From assembly GCA_045646465.1 (NCBI GenBank), contig JAZRKT010000029.1, positions 1 to 36,936 of the forward strand: a stretch of 36,936 nucleotides of DNA, written 5' to 3'. A program made the position numbers and the translations under genes. This document shows positions 24,032 to 32,399 of this stretch, one piece after another (position 1 is the first letter of the stretch; every line of letters starts with the position of its first letter). This DNA is from UMGS1387 sp045646465. GTDB lineage: Bacteria > Bacillota > Clostridia > Oscillospirales > CAG-382. The notes beneath the pieces were generated by a model. That model made no database searches. It worked only from the letters and a program-made list of their open reading frames with translations, and was not told where the DNA came from.

Positions 24032-25681
24032 TTAACCCATCTTAATTTCATTTTGCTTTGCAACAACGTTTTCGCCGCAGTAGATTTTACGAAGCTTGGG
24101 CTTTTCGATTTTGCCAGTTGGATTTCTGGGAATGTCGGCGAAGATAACCTGCTTTGGACGCTTGTATCTTGGCATACCAAGACAGAATTCATTGATTTCG
24201 TCAACAGTACATTCTAAACCATCCTTGATTTCGATGATGGCAGTTGCCTTTTCACCAAGTCTTGCGTCGGGTGTGCCGATAACCGCAACGTCCTTGACCT
24301 TGTCGTTTTGACGGATGAAGTTTTCAATTTCAACAGGGTAAAGGTTTTCACCGCCCGAAATGATAACGTCTTTCTTTCTGTCAACAAGGAAGATAAAGCC
24401 GTCCTTGTCCTGCATAGCCATATCGCCTGTCATAAGCCATTGACCGTAAAGACTTGAGGCTGTTGCCTTTTCGTCACGGAAGTAGCACTTCATAACGGAA
24501 GGACCCTTGACAGCAAGCTCGCCGACCTCGCCTTGCTTTACGGGATTTTTGTTTTCGTCGAAAATCACACATTCCCAGTCTGTGCCAGGTATACCTATAG
24601 CACCTACCTTGTGAATGTTTTCAATGCCCAGGTGAACACAGCCGGGGCCGAGAGATTCGGTAAGACCGTAGTTTGTGTCGTATTCGTGGTGGGGGAAGAT
24701 TGACTTCCAACGCTTGATAAGGCTTGGCGGAACAGGCTGAGCACCGATGTGCATAAGCCTCCACTGACTGAGCTCGTACTTGTCAAGCTCAAGAAGACCT
24801 GCATCAATTGCATCCAAAATATCCTGTGCCCACGGAACAAGCAACCAGCAGATTGTGCACTTTTCTTCGGAAATGGTTTGAATAATCCACTTTGGACTCA
24901 CGCCTCTGAGAATAACACCTTTGCCTCCCACGATAAAGGAGCCGAACCAATGCATCTTGGCACCTGTGTGATAAAGGGGAGGAATACAAAGGAATACGTC
25001 ATCCTTTGTCTGATGGTGATTGTTGTTTTCTGTGTAGCAGGATGCAAGCACGCTCTTGTGTGTGTGAAGAACAGCCTTTGGAAAGCCTGTTGTTCCCGAT
25101 GAGAAGTAAATTGCAGCATCGTCTTCTTCTGAAATATTGATATGTACATTAGCTTCCGTCATATCGGCTATAAGGTCTTCGTAGTAGCCTGCGTAAGAAG
25201 GACAGTCCTTCTTATTGCCAACAAAGATAAATTCACGGACGCCTGTGATAGAATCCTTGACTGCATCAATACGTGAAATAAATTCGGTACCGAAAACAAG
25301 CACGTCCGACTGTGAAAGCTCAAGACAGTACTTGATTTCTTCGGCACTGAAGCGGAAGTTCATAGGAGCAACAATTGCGCCCGTCTTAAGAATACCGAAA
25401 TATATGGGAAGCCAATCAATGCAGTTCATAAGAAGAAGTGCAACCTTTGTGCCCTTTGTAATGCCCTCGCCGAGCAGATAGTGGCTGAGCTTGTTAGCTT
25501 TGCCTTCAAATTCACGCCAGGTGATTTCGTGTCTGTGGCTGGGCTTTGGAATGGCTTCAACCAGGTCATATTCCTCCCACGCCTTGTCAATTTTCTCCCT
25601 AATTTCAGGGTTTACTTCAACCAGGGCAACATCGTCAGGATATAACCTTGCGTTTTGTGTAAGTACGTCTGTAATAATCAT
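24032..25681 (-). CDS. AMP-forming acyl-CoA synthetase (fatty-acid-CoA ligase-like)
   Basis: The 549-residue protein is an adenylate-forming ligase (ANL superfamily) that activates a carboxylic acid with ATP and CoA. Motifs are the P-loop YFSSGTTGFPKAV at about 192-204, YGLTES for A5 near 340, TGDMA near the hinge, the VDRKKDVIISGGENLYP signature and PTGKIEKPKLR near 521-531 with the catalytic Lys. About 25 extra residues rich in charge (EIREKIDKAWEEYD) sit near the N-terminus. The substrate is unknown; a medium- or long-chain or aromatic acid is likely. ATG 25681 has AAAAGGA upstream and an excellent promoter. It is separated from the upstream rsuA-like gene by 135 nt, so it is probably its own unit. 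Confidence 0.92.
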   Translation of the reverse strand: MIITDVLTQNARLYPDDVALVEVNPEIREKIDKAWEEYDLVEAIPKPSHRHEITWREFEGKANKLSHYLLGEGITKGTKVALLLMNCIDWLPIYFGILKTGAIVAPMNFRFSAEEIKYCLELSQSDVLVFGTEFISRIDAVKDSITGVREFIFVGNKKDCPSYAGYYEDLIADMTEANVHINISEEDDAAIYFSSGTTGFPKAVLHTHKSVLASCYTENNNHHQTKDDVFLCIPPLYHTGAKMHWFGSFIVGGKGVILRGVSPKWIIQTISEEKCTICWLLVPWAQDILDAIDAGLLELDKYELSQWRLMHIGAQPVPPSLIKRWKSIFPHHEYDTNYGLTESLGPGCVHLGIENIHKVGAIGIPGTDWECVIFDENKNPVKQGEVGELAVKGPSVMKCYFRDEKATASSLYGQWLMTGDMAMQDKDGFIFLVDRKKDVIISGGENLYPVEIENFIRQNDKVKDVAVIGTPDARLGEKATAIIEIKDGLECTVDEINEFCLGMPRYKRPKQVIFADIPRNPTGKIEKPKLRKIYCGENVVAKQNEIKMG

Positions 25682-25731
25682 ATCACGTTATCCTTTTCTT
25701 GGGTCTTGATTTGTAATAAAAACTAAAGTAT

Positions 25732-25760
25732 ATTATAATACATAAAGCAAAATATTTCAA
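25732..25760 (-). promoter_or_regulatory. Sigma-A-type promoter of the acyl-CoA ligase gene
   Basis: On the minus strand TTGAAA (25760-25755) and TATAAT (25737-25732) have a 17-bp spacer. Confidence 0.78.
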
Positions 25761-25816
25761 GAGAATTCTGAATTATTCCGTACAATTTTACAATATTACC
25801 TTATTTTGGACTTTAT

Positions 25817-26530
25817 TTAATTTTTTCTTAATATTTCAAGCTCGCTTTGGGTAAGATTGCGCCACTGTCCTTCTTCAAGCTTTTCGTCAAGAGTTATGCC
25901 GCAGAAGGATAAACGCTTGAGGTATAAAACCTCTTTTTGTCCGCAGGCGTAGCACAGACGCTTGATTTCGTGGAATTTTCCTTCCGTCAGCGTTATTTTG
26001 CCGCACAGGCTGTCATCAGAGCATATTTCAAGAACGGCAGGCTTCGTTTTTTTGCCGTCCATCATAATGCCGTCCTTCATAATAAGTATGTCATCCTGCG
26101 AGAAAGGCTTGTCACAGCGGACGAAATACAGCTTTTCGGCGTGGTGCTTGGGTGAAAGAAGTCTGTGGGCAAGAGAGCCGTCGGTTGTCATTATTAGAAG
26201 CCCCACCGTGTCTTTATCAAGACGTCCGCAGGGGAAAAGCCCCTTGTCGGCGTAGCTTTTGTCAAAAAGACTGAGCACCGTTTTTTCGCGGTTGTCGTCG
26301 GTGGAGGATATGAGTCCTGCGGGCTTATTGAGCATAATATAAATATTTTCGCTGTAGCAAATGCTTTTGCCGTCAACGGTAATGCTTGCATTTTCTGCAA
26401 CCTTGATGTCGCCTTTTTTTACTTTTTCGCCGTCAACGCACACTCGTCCCGATTTTATAAGGGTTGCTGCATCCTTTCGGCTTATTATGAGAGAAGATGA
26501 AATGAGCCTGTCAAGTCTTATCTGGTTCAA
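25817..26530 (-). CDS. rsuA: RsuA-family 16S rRNA pseudouridine synthase
   Basis: The 237-residue protein has an N-terminal S4 RNA-binding domain (about 1-58: RLDRLISSSLIISRKDA, GRVCVDGEKVKKGD) and a pseudouridine synthase domain with the catalytic Asp105 in CGRLDKDTVGLLIMTTDG. Later family segments are EKLYFVRCD and EGKFHEIKRLC. RsuA makes pseudouridine 516 in 16S rRNA; close paralogues RluB/E/F modify 23S rRNA, so the exact target is not certain. The start is TTG 26530, after a GGCGGTG-type site; no better start exists. Its promoter lies about 30 nt upstream. Confidence 0.88.
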   Translation of the reverse strand: MNQIRLDRLISSSLIISRKDAATLIKSGRVCVDGEKVKKGDIKVAENASITVDGKSICYSENIYIMLNKPAGLISSTDDNREKTVLSLFDKSYADKGLFPCGRLDKDTVGLLIMTTDGSLAHRLLSPKHHAEKLYFVRCDKPFSQDDILIMKDGIMMDGKKTKPAVLEICSDDSLCGKITLTEGKFHEIKRLCYACGQKEVLYLKRLSFCGITLDEKLEEGQWRNLTQSELEILRKN

Positions 26531-26559
26531 TTATTACACCGCCTTTGAAAGTCTGTACT

Positions 26560-26588
26560 ATTTTAACATAAAAAATTATATTTTACAA
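26560..26588 (-). promoter_or_regulatory. Promoter of the rsuA-like gene
   Basis: On the minus strand TTGTAA (26588-26583) and TAAAAT (26565-26560) are 17 bp apart. It is divergent from the promoter at 26620-26648. Confidence 0.65.
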
Positions 26589-26619
26589 TATATAAAAGCA
26601 CAAAAATGGAAATTGAAGG

Positions 26620-26648
26620 TTGACATTATAGGCTGAAAAGGGTATAAT
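26620..26648 (+). promoter_or_regulatory. Consensus sigma-A promoter of the four-gene operon 26723-29829
   Basis: Perfect TTGACA (26620-26625) and perfect TATAAT (26643-26648) with a 17-bp spacer. Confidence 0.88.
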
Positions 26649-26722
26649 GTAACGGTAAAAGGAATATTGTGCATATATGAAAAAATATCCTTTGTGTAAG
26701 AATGTAATAAGGAGGCGGCAAT

Positions 26723-27229
26723 GTGGTTGAAAGCATAACAGGGTTTCTTGCTGGACTGGGAATAAGCGAAGAAATGTCAATGTTTATAATATCTCTCATA
26801 CCCTTTGTGGAGCTGAGAGGCGGTATAATATGGGGGCACGCAATTGGAATGGATCCTTTAAAGGTTTTTGCAATATGCTTTCTTGCCAACTGCCTGCCGA
26901 TACCCTTCATTATTTTTCTTGCAAGACCTTGCTTTAACTGGCTTAAGAATTTCAAGGTGTTTAAAAGGTTTATAGAAAAAATAGAAAACAGAGTTGAAAA
27001 AAAGGCAGACGAAGTAAAGAAGAATAAGTTTGAAATGCTGGGACTTATGCTTTTTGTAGGTGTTCCGCTTCCCGGAACAGGTGCATATACGGGTTCTCTT
27101 ATTGCGGCACTTCTGAATATGCGTCTGAAATACGCAGTACCTGTCATAATCCTTGGCGTATTTCTTGCGGGACTTATTATGACGCTTGCCTCTATGGGAC
27201 TGTTTTCGGCTATAGGGTATGTGCTTTGA
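26723..27229 (+). CDS. Small-multidrug-export family membrane protein (COG2426-like)
   Basis: The 168-residue polytopic protein has four or five hydrophobic helices and the family's signature segments: IPFVELRGGIIWG at about 26-38, ANCLPIPFIIFLARP at about 55-69 and VGVPLPGTGAYTGSLIAALL at about 112-131. Databases call the family putative small multi-drug export protein, although direct transport evidence is thin, so substrate and even transport are uncertain. The charged IEKIENRVEKKADEVKKNK loop is cytoplasmic. Translation starts at GTG 26723 after AAGGAGG; an overlapping ATG two bases earlier is out of frame. It is first in an operon with a CPBP protease, tadA and an oxidoreductase. Confidence 0.87.
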   Translation: MVESITGFLAGLGISEEMSMFIISLIPFVELRGGIIWGHAIGMDPLKVFAICFLANCLPIPFIIFLARPCFNWLKNFKVFKRFIEKIENRVEKKADEVKKNKFEMLGLMLFVGVPLPGTGAYTGSLIAALLNMRLKYAVPVIILGVFLAGLIMTLASMGLFSAIGYVL

Positions 27230-27245
27230 TTTAGAAAGGAAAAAT

Positions 27246-28310
27246 ATGGACGGAAGGCTGACTGACTTTACCTCACAAGCCGAAAAAAAGGCTGTAAAGA
27301 AAAAAGCATATTTTGCAATGTGCAGAGTGACGGTAATGCTGTTTGTGCTGTCACTGCTTTCCTATGCTTTTTCGTATTTTTTAAACTATTTGCTGCATAC
27401 ATATTCTTACGATATACAAAAGGCGCTTACAGACCTTGTATGCTTTTTCGGAGTGGGAAAGGCGGTTGCGGTATCGGCGGTAAAAAGATTGCTTATGAGC
27501 GATGCGTTCTTTCACTTCGCAAGCATTGTAAGCAGCTTTGTAACACTTGTACTGCCGGCGGCGTTGTTTGCAAAATTTGAGGGTATAAGTGGCAATGACA
27601 GCTTTCCCGTCAAAGGGAAATTGATACCCGGCTTTTTCAGAATGTTCGGAGTAATGCAGCTTTTTGTTATGATGGCGGGAGCATTATCCACATCGCTGTA
27701 TAACTTTATTTTTCCTGACAGCACCGTAAACCCTGCAGGCTTTGCAGATCTTTCGGGAAGTGGATTTGATGTTTTTTCGCTTATAATGCAGATAGTTTCA
27801 ACGTGTATACTTGTGCCCGTTGCTGAGGAGTACGTATTCAGAGGTGTGATTTTCGGTTGTCTCAGAAGGTACGGACTTATGTACGGCGTTGTTGCAAGCG
27901 CGGCAGTTTTCGGAATTGTACATTCACAACCATCGCAGAGTGTGTATGCACTTGTTTTCGGTATGTTTTCGGCATTTCTTGTTGCACTTACGGGAAATAT
28001 CAAAACAAGCATACTGTTCCACGCAGTAAACAATATAATTACGGTGGCATCAGAGCAGCTGTTGGCATTTGCCGATGAAGGAACGGCGGTGCTGTTCAAT
28101 TCCCTTCATTCGCTGTTTGCGGTGATGTTCGGCTTTGCAGGCTTGTATCTTGTGGCAAAAAAAGACGGCTTTGCACAACAGTTTTTCGTCCTTTGCAAGG
28201 CGGACAGGTTGGAAAAGGGCGACGATGCGGGAATGAAGCAGATAGCGGTTATTCCTATGGTTGTGTATGCGCTGATATATGCTTTTGACATAATAAGAAC
28301 GGCGGTGTGA
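27246..28310 (+). CDS. CPBP family intramembrane metalloprotease
   Basis: The 354-residue polytopic membrane protein carries the CPBP (Abi/CAAX-protease-like) core. EEYVFRG near 194-200 supplies the Glu pair, FGIVHSQPSQSVYALVFG the conserved His, and ILFHAVNNI the second His/Asn motif. About eight hydrophobic helices are visible, with a long N-terminal extension of three helices. Such proteins cleave membrane or prenylated substrates; some protect against bacteriocins. ATG 27246 has AGAAAGGA upstream; an earlier ATG at 27219 falls inside the previous gene. The gene sits 16 nt after the small export protein gene and 2 nt before tadA. Confidence 0.9.
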   Translation: MDGRLTDFTSQAEKKAVKKKAYFAMCRVTVMLFVLSLLSYAFSYFLNYLLHTYSYDIQKALTDLVCFFGVGKAVAVSAVKRLLMSDAFFHFASIVSSFVTLVLPAALFAKFEGISGNDSFPVKGKLIPGFFRMFGVMQLFVMMAGALSTSLYNFIFPDSTVNPAGFADLSGSGFDVFSLIMQIVSTCILVPVAEEYVFRGVIFGCLRRYGLMYGVVASAAVFGIVHSQPSQSVYALVFGMFSAFLVALTGNIKTSILFHAVNNIITVASEQLLAFADEGTAVLFNSLHSLFAVMFGFAGLYLVAKKDGFAQQFFVLCKADRLEKGDDAGMKQIAVIPMVVYALIYAFDIIRTAV

Positions 28311-28312
28311 TA

Positions 28313-28822
28313 ATGTCGGCAAGTCAAAAACAAAAGGATGAAAAATACTTTATGAAAGCAGCTTTGCAGCGAGCAAAAAAGGCAGCACAGCAGGGAGAAA
28401 CACCTGTAGGGTGTGTAATCGTAAAGGACGGGAAAATAATATCCGGCGGACGGAATAAGCGTGAAAAGTCAAAAAATGCACTGTGCCACGCGGAAATTGA
28501 GGCAATAAACAGAGCCTGTAAAAAGCTTGGAGGCTGGCGGCTCCATATGTGCGATTTGTATGTGACGCTGGAGCCGTGTCCTATGTGTGCGGGAGCAATA
28601 ATAAATGCAAGAATAAAAAATGTGTATTTCGGTGCAAGTGACGATAAGGCAGGCTCCTTCGGGAGTATCACCGATTTGTCGCTTCTTTCCTATAACCACA
28701 AGCCGAACATTGAAGGCGGCGTGCTGCGCGACGAATGTGCAAGTGTGTTAAAGGATTTTTTCAAGGAACTGAGAAAGAGCAAGAGGATAAAAAAGCAGGA
28801 TCCCTCGGAGGTTGATGAGTGA
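28313..28822 (+). CDS. tadA: tRNA-specific adenosine deaminase
   Basis: The 169-residue zinc enzyme deaminates adenosine 34 to inosine in tRNA-Arg(ACG), which lets one tRNA read several CGN codons. Zinc and catalytic motifs are present: HAE at 59-61 and PCPMCAGA at 88-95, with TPVGCVIVKDG, NARIKNVYFGASD and the C-terminal FFKELRKSKR typical of TadA. ATG 28313 lies 2 nt after the CPBP stop; ATG 28352 inside the alignment is a weaker alternative. The stop overlaps the next gene's start (TGATG). The lysine-rich tail is normal. Confidence 0.95.
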   Translation: MSASQKQKDEKYFMKAALQRAKKAAQQGETPVGCVIVKDGKIISGGRNKREKSKNALCHAEIEAINRACKKLGGWRLHMCDLYVTLEPCPMCAGAIINARIKNVYFGASDDKAGSFGSITDLSLLSYNHKPNIEGGVLRDECASVLKDFFKELRKSKRIKKQDPSEVDE

Positions 28823-29829
28823 TGAGAACATCGATAATAGGAATGGGCGGCATTTCGGTGACCCATATCACGGCAATTAAAAGCAGTAGCTTTACAAAGC
28901 TTTGCGCAATATGCGACACAAATCAGGAAAAGCTTGACTTGGCAATGGAAAAAATCGTAGACCCCGATGTAAAGCAGTATACCGATTATAAGGAAATGAT
29001 ACTGACTGAAAAGCCGGATGTTGTTCACATCTGTACACCTCATTATCTTCACAGGGATATGGCAATTTTCGCACTTGAAAACGGCTGTCACGTTTACCTT
29101 GAAAAGCCTGCAGCTATGAACGCAGAGCAGGCAGAGGATATTGTTAAGGCAAGTGAAAAGACGGGCAAAAAGGTGTGTGTATCCTTCCAGAACAGGGTTA
29201 TTCCCACCAACGCCTTTGCAAAAAAAGCTGTGACAGAGGGCATATACGGCAAGCTTTTGGGAATTCGTGCTGAAATGACCTGGAGCCGTAGCGGGGGATA
29301 TTATCAGAACAGCGACTGGAGAGGGACCTGGGAAAGAGAAGGTGGCGGAGTTCTTATGAACCAGTCTATCCATACACTTGACCTTATGTACTATCTCTGC
29401 GGAGAATTTGAAAAGCTTGAAGGCTCGGTTGCACTGAGAAGAAACAAGGGTGTTATTGAGGTGGAGGACACAGCCGAGGCTACGATTTGGTTCAAAAACG
29501 GCGTACAGGGTATATTCTATGCAACCAACTGTAATTTCGAGGACTCGTCGGTACAGGTTGAGCTGTTTTTTGAGAAGACTTCCTTACTGCTTTATAAGGA
29601 TACTCTTTACATCAACGGTAAAAACGGTCTTGAAATGCTGGTAAATAACAGCGATTATTCAAAAACCGAGGGTAAGGCTTGCTGGGGTAACGGTCACGTA
29701 ATGATGATGAACGCTTTCTACAATGCAATTGAAGGCTCAGACGATTACTATTGTGATATAAAGGATGCAGTGCCTGTTCTCCGTATGATAGATGCAATTT
29801 ACTCCACAAGCACAAATAAGCTCAGATAG
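28822..29829 (+). CDS. Gfo/Idh/MocA-family NAD(P)-dependent oxidoreductase
   Basis: The 335-residue protein has the two-domain plan of sugar/inositol dehydrogenases. The N-terminal Rossmann fold contains IIGMGGISVTH, ICDTN, CTPHYLHRDMAIFALENG and the catalytic EKP in YLEKPAAM. The C-terminal alpha/beta domain has GGGVLMNQSIHTLDLMYYLCG with the substrate-contacting His. Members oxidise or epimerise sugars, inositols or related polyols; no transporter or kinase is next to it to suggest the substrate. It starts one base into the tadA stop codon, so the two genes are translationally coupled, which is probably a matter of genome economy rather than shared function. Confidence 0.92.
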   Translation: MRTSIIGMGGISVTHITAIKSSSFTKLCAICDTNQEKLDLAMEKIVDPDVKQYTDYKEMILTEKPDVVHICTPHYLHRDMAIFALENGCHVYLEKPAAMNAEQAEDIVKASEKTGKKVCVSFQNRVIPTNAFAKKAVTEGIYGKLLGIRAEMTWSRSGGYYQNSDWRGTWEREGGGVLMNQSIHTLDLMYYLCGEFEKLEGSVALRRNKGVIEVEDTAEATIWFKNGVQGIFYATNCNFEDSSVQVELFFEKTSLLLYKDTLYINGKNGLEMLVNNSDYSKTEGKACWGNGHVMMMNAFYNAIEGSDDYYCDIKDAVPVLRMIDAIYSTSTNKLR

Positions 29830-29842
29830 CTTCTAAAACAAT

Positions 29843-29890
29843 ACCGCCTTGCATATAATGTAGCAGTAAACTAAATTATACGGAGGCGGT
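29843..29890 (+). promoter_or_regulatory. Inverted repeat able to cover the DUF4830 ribosome binding site
   Basis: ACCGCCT (29843-29849) is perfectly complementary to AGGCGGT (29884-29890), which overlaps the GGAGG ribosome binding site at 29882-29886. A TATAAT lies between the arms at 29854-29859, so only a transcript coming from upstream would contain both arms. Confidence 0.5.
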
Positions 29891-29893
29891 TTT

Positions 29894-30391
29894 GTGTTTG
29901 TGTTTTCATTTAAGGCGTCAAGTGTCAGATTTCTGAGTATTCTGTGTGCGTGTCTTCTGGCGGGGGCTTTTGTAATAGCGCTTATGCCGGATGCAGGGTA
30001 TGCCGTCAATGTCAATAAAATTGAAGCAGTGGAAAATCTTGAAAAAATCAACGTCTCAGCAAATAAGGGCAGAGTGAAGTACATCAATGCTCTCGGTTTT
30101 GAGGTGGATGAAGAAAATGTCGTGAAAAACAGCGAAAAAGTACCTGAGGTTTTCTCTGCCGCTTTTGAACAGTACAATAACCTTCAGAAAAGCCAGGGCT
30201 TTGACCTGCAAAAGCTTAAGGGAAAAACAGTAACAAGCTATACATACAAAATAAAAAGCTATCCTGAGGGTTTTGAATTAAATGCTGCCGACGGAGTAAT
30301 AACCCTTGTTTGCTGTAAAAACAAGGTGGTGGGAGCAGATGTGTGCTCTGCGAGTATGGGAAAGGTCTTTGCTGCTGTAAAGCCTGTGTAA
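29894..30391 (+). CDS. DUF4830-containing membrane-anchored/exported protein
   Basis: The 165-residue protein has one N-terminal hydrophobic segment (about residues 12-32, VRFLSILCACLLAGAFVIAL), probably an anchor or uncleaved signal, followed by an extracytoplasmic domain. The domain matches the DUF4830 pattern: RVKYINALGFEVDEENV, an EVFSAAFEQYNNLQKSQGFDL segment, KTVTSYTYKIKSYP and a C-terminal VVGADVCSA. The function of the family is unknown. Translation starts at GTG 29894 after GGAGGCGG. It is followed by the PAP2 gene after 23 nt, so the two are probably co-transcribed. Confidence 0.85.
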   Translation: MFVFSFKASSVRFLSILCACLLAGAFVIALMPDAGYAVNVNKIEAVENLEKINVSANKGRVKYINALGFEVDEENVVKNSEKVPEVFSAAFEQYNNLQKSQGFDLQKLKGKTVTSYTYKIKSYPEGFELNAADGVITLVCCKNKVVGADVCSASMGKVFAAVKPV

Positions 30392-30414
30392 AAATAATGA
30401 AAAAGGAAGTAACA

Positions 30415-30975
30415 ATGGATTTTTTTGAATTTGTAACCCGTATTGATTTAGATGTCGTAAGATTTGTAAGAGAATATCTTGCGTGCCCCTTTCTTGACTT
30501 TGTTATGCCTATTATTACAAGTATCGGCTATAAGGGCATTTTCAGCATACTGCTGTCTTGTATTCTCATAGCCGTCAATAGAGGTAAATCAAGAAAGGCG
30601 GGCTTTGTAATGCTGACGGCAATAGTGTTGGGCTTTGTTTTCGGGAATCTTCTGTTAAAGCCGCTTTTTATGAGACCCAGACCATCGTGGATTGACAGCG
30701 TGCCGATGCTTGTACCAAATCCCTCCGATTTTTCGTTTCCGTCGGGACATTCCCTGTGTGCCTTTGAAACTGCGGTGCCGATATGTATGTACTTTGGCAA
30801 AAAGCGGGCAAGTGCTGCTTTGACAATTGCCTTTCTTGTGGCTTTTTCAAGGCTGTACCTATATGTGCATTTTCCTACAGATATTATTGCAGGAGCTGTT
30901 ATGGGAACGGCATTTGCTTTTATTGCAAGGGCGATATGTGATTTTATCCAAAGAAAAATAGGTAAAGAAGGGTAA
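30415..30975 (+). CDS. PAP2-family membrane phosphatase
   Basis: The 186-residue integral membrane protein has the full three-part PAP2 active site: KPLFMRPRP (82-90), PSGH (109-112) and SRLYLYVHFPTD (145-156). Five or six hydrophobic helices surround it. The family dephosphorylates lipid phosphates such as undecaprenyl diphosphate or phosphatidic and phosphatidylglycerol phosphates on the outer face; the specific substrate is not visible. ATG 30415 has AAAGGAAG upstream; earlier in-frame ATGs lie in or near the previous gene and lack a site. Confidence 0.92.
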   Translation: MDFFEFVTRIDLDVVRFVREYLACPFLDFVMPIITSIGYKGIFSILLSCILIAVNRGKSRKAGFVMLTAIVLGFVFGNLLLKPLFMRPRPSWIDSVPMLVPNPSDFSFPSGHSLCAFETAVPICMYFGKKRASAALTIAFLVAFSRLYLYVHFPTDIIAGAVMGTAFAFIARAICDFIQRKIGKEG

Positions 30976-31015
30976 AATTCATAAAATTTCTTTAGTATGT
31001 TAATCAAATAAAGTA

Positions 31016-31044
31016 TTGCAAAATAAAAAGAATTGTGATATAAT
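31016..31044 (+). promoter_or_regulatory. Sigma-A-type promoter of ilvE
   Basis: TTGCAA (31016-31021) and TATAAT (31039-31044) with an exact 17-bp spacer, 40 nt before the start codon. The leader is too short for an attenuator or T-box. Confidence 0.8.
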
Positions 31045-31084
31045 TTACGGGAAATATAATTTAACTTTGGAAGGAAGTATAAAA

Positions 31085-32107
31085 ATGGCAGTAAATCTTG
31101 ACTGGTCAAATCTGAGTTTTGGCTACAGAAAGACAGATTACAGATATGTTTCAAACTATAAAAACGGAGCATGGGATGAAGGCAGTCTTACTACCGACGA
31201 TACCGTTACCATGAGCGAATGTGCAGGTGTTCTTCAGTACGCACAGACGGTATTTGAAGGACTTAAGGCGTATACAACCCAGGACGGACACATTGTTGTA
31301 TTCCGTCCCGACCTCAATGCGGAAAGAATGATTGATTCCGCAAAAAGACTTGTTATGCCCGAATTTCCCAAGGAACGCTTTATTGATGCTGTAGTACAGA
31401 CTGTACAGGCAAATGCTGACTATGTTCCTCCTTACGGCTCAGGTGCAACACTTTACCTTCGCCCCTATATGTTCGGTATTGACCCTGTTATAGGTGTAAA
31501 GCCTGCAAACGAGTATCAGTTCAGATTGTTCTGTACTCCTGTAGGACCTTACTTCAAGGGCGGTGTCAAGCCCCTTACACTTACAATAAGCGATTTTGAC
31601 AGAGCCGCCCCTCACGGCACAGGCCACATCAAGGCAGGTCTTAACTATGCAATGAGCCTTTATGCAATTACCTGGGCACACGAAAATGGCTATGACGAAA
31701 ATATGTATCTTGACAGTGCAACAAGAACAAAGGTTGAAGAAACAGGCGGAGCGAACTTCCTGTTTGTAACAAAGGATAACAAGGTTGTAACTCCTAAGTC
31801 AAGCACAATTCTTCCTTCCATTACAAGACGTTCTTTGCTTTATGTTGCAAAGGAATACCTCGGACTTGAGGTTGAAGAAAGAGAAGTTTACAAGGAAGAG
31901 CTGTGTGATTTTGCTGAGTGCGGCCTTTGCGGAACCGCGGCAGTTATTTCTCCCGTAGGCAAAATCGTTGACCACGGCAAGGAAATCTGTCTGCCCGGCG
32001 GTATGAACGAAATGGGACCTGTTACCAAGAAGCTTTACGATACCCTTACAGGCATCCAAATGGGCAGAATCGAAGCTCCCGAGGGCTGGATTAAGGTTAT
32101 CAAGTAA
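31085..32107 (+). CDS. ilvE: Branched-chain amino acid aminotransferase
   Basis: The 340-residue fold-type IV PLP enzyme moves amino groups between glutamate and the 2-keto acids of leucine, isoleucine and valine. Visible marks are QYAQTVFEGLKAY near 51-63, RPDLNAERM, YLRPYMFG, the PLP-lysine region GTGHIKAGLNYA with Lys183, EETGGANFLFV and CGTAAVISPVG. Length and order match the long bacterial BCAT group (about 340-360). ATG 31085 has GGAAGG upstream. It is a single-gene unit with its own promoter and terminator. Confidence 0.95.
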   Translation: MAVNLDWSNLSFGYRKTDYRYVSNYKNGAWDEGSLTTDDTVTMSECAGVLQYAQTVFEGLKAYTTQDGHIVVFRPDLNAERMIDSAKRLVMPEFPKERFIDAVVQTVQANADYVPPYGSGATLYLRPYMFGIDPVIGVKPANEYQFRLFCTPVGPYFKGGVKPLTLTISDFDRAAPHGTGHIKAGLNYAMSLYAITWAHENGYDENMYLDSATRTKVEETGGANFLFVTKDNKVVTPKSSTILPSITRRSLLYVAKEYLGLEVEEREVYKEELCDFAECGLCGTAAVISPVGKIVDHGKEICLPGGMNEMGPVTKKLYDTLTGIQMGRIEAPEGWIKVIK

Positions 32108-32131
32108 TTTGTACATTTGAATAATGTGAAA

Positions 32132-32162
32132 AAGCTGTCTTACTTCAAGGCGGCTTTTTTTA
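32132..32162 (+). terminator. Terminator of ilvE
   Basis: AAGCTGTCTT (32132-32141) pairs with AAGGCGGCTT (32147-32156) with two G-U wobbles and runs into eight T residues. Confidence 0.85.
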
Positions 32163-32276
32163 ATGCGAGGAATATAGAAGGGGAGTTTTATCTGTCAGGT
32201 GACAGCTACCGCATACACCTTCACCACGCAGAAGCTTTAGACATATAATAAAGTATAAATCTTTGGAGGTGTACAT

Positions 32277-32360
32277 ATGACAAATAACATTACATCCTTT
32301 TTGTCGGATAATCTGTGGCTGGTGCTTGCGGTGATTATTCTTTTGGTGCTTCTCATTTAA
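32277..32360 (+). CDS. 27-residue single-span membrane peptide
   Basis: ATG 32277 follows a strong GGAGGTG site and opens a 27-codon frame. Ten polar residues (MTNNITSFLS) are followed by DNLWLVLAVIILLVLLI, a clear transmembrane helix running to the C-terminus. A TATAAT lies about 28 nt upstream (32244-32249) with only a poor -35 box. The function is unknown; such peptides may regulate membrane proteins or act as toxins. It is too short for standard gene finders. The strong ribosome binding site and clean helix make it credible. Confidence 0.6.
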   Translation: MTNNITSFLSDNLWLVLAVIILLVLLI

Positions 32361-32399
32361 AAAAGTAGGGCCTGTAGCAAAATGATTGTTACAGACCCT
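32359..32399 (-). terminator. Terminator of the truncated deformylase (shared intergenic hairpin)
   Basis: The stem (32367-32376 with 32390-32399) has one internal mismatch; on the minus strand it is followed by CTTTTTT. It overlaps the peptide gene's stop codon from the other side. Confidence 0.7.

Noticed and set aside
29613..29644. Possible internal start or second gene within the Gfo/Idh oxidoreductase
   Set aside because: Only shadow frames occur here; the oxidoreductase frame is intact throughout.
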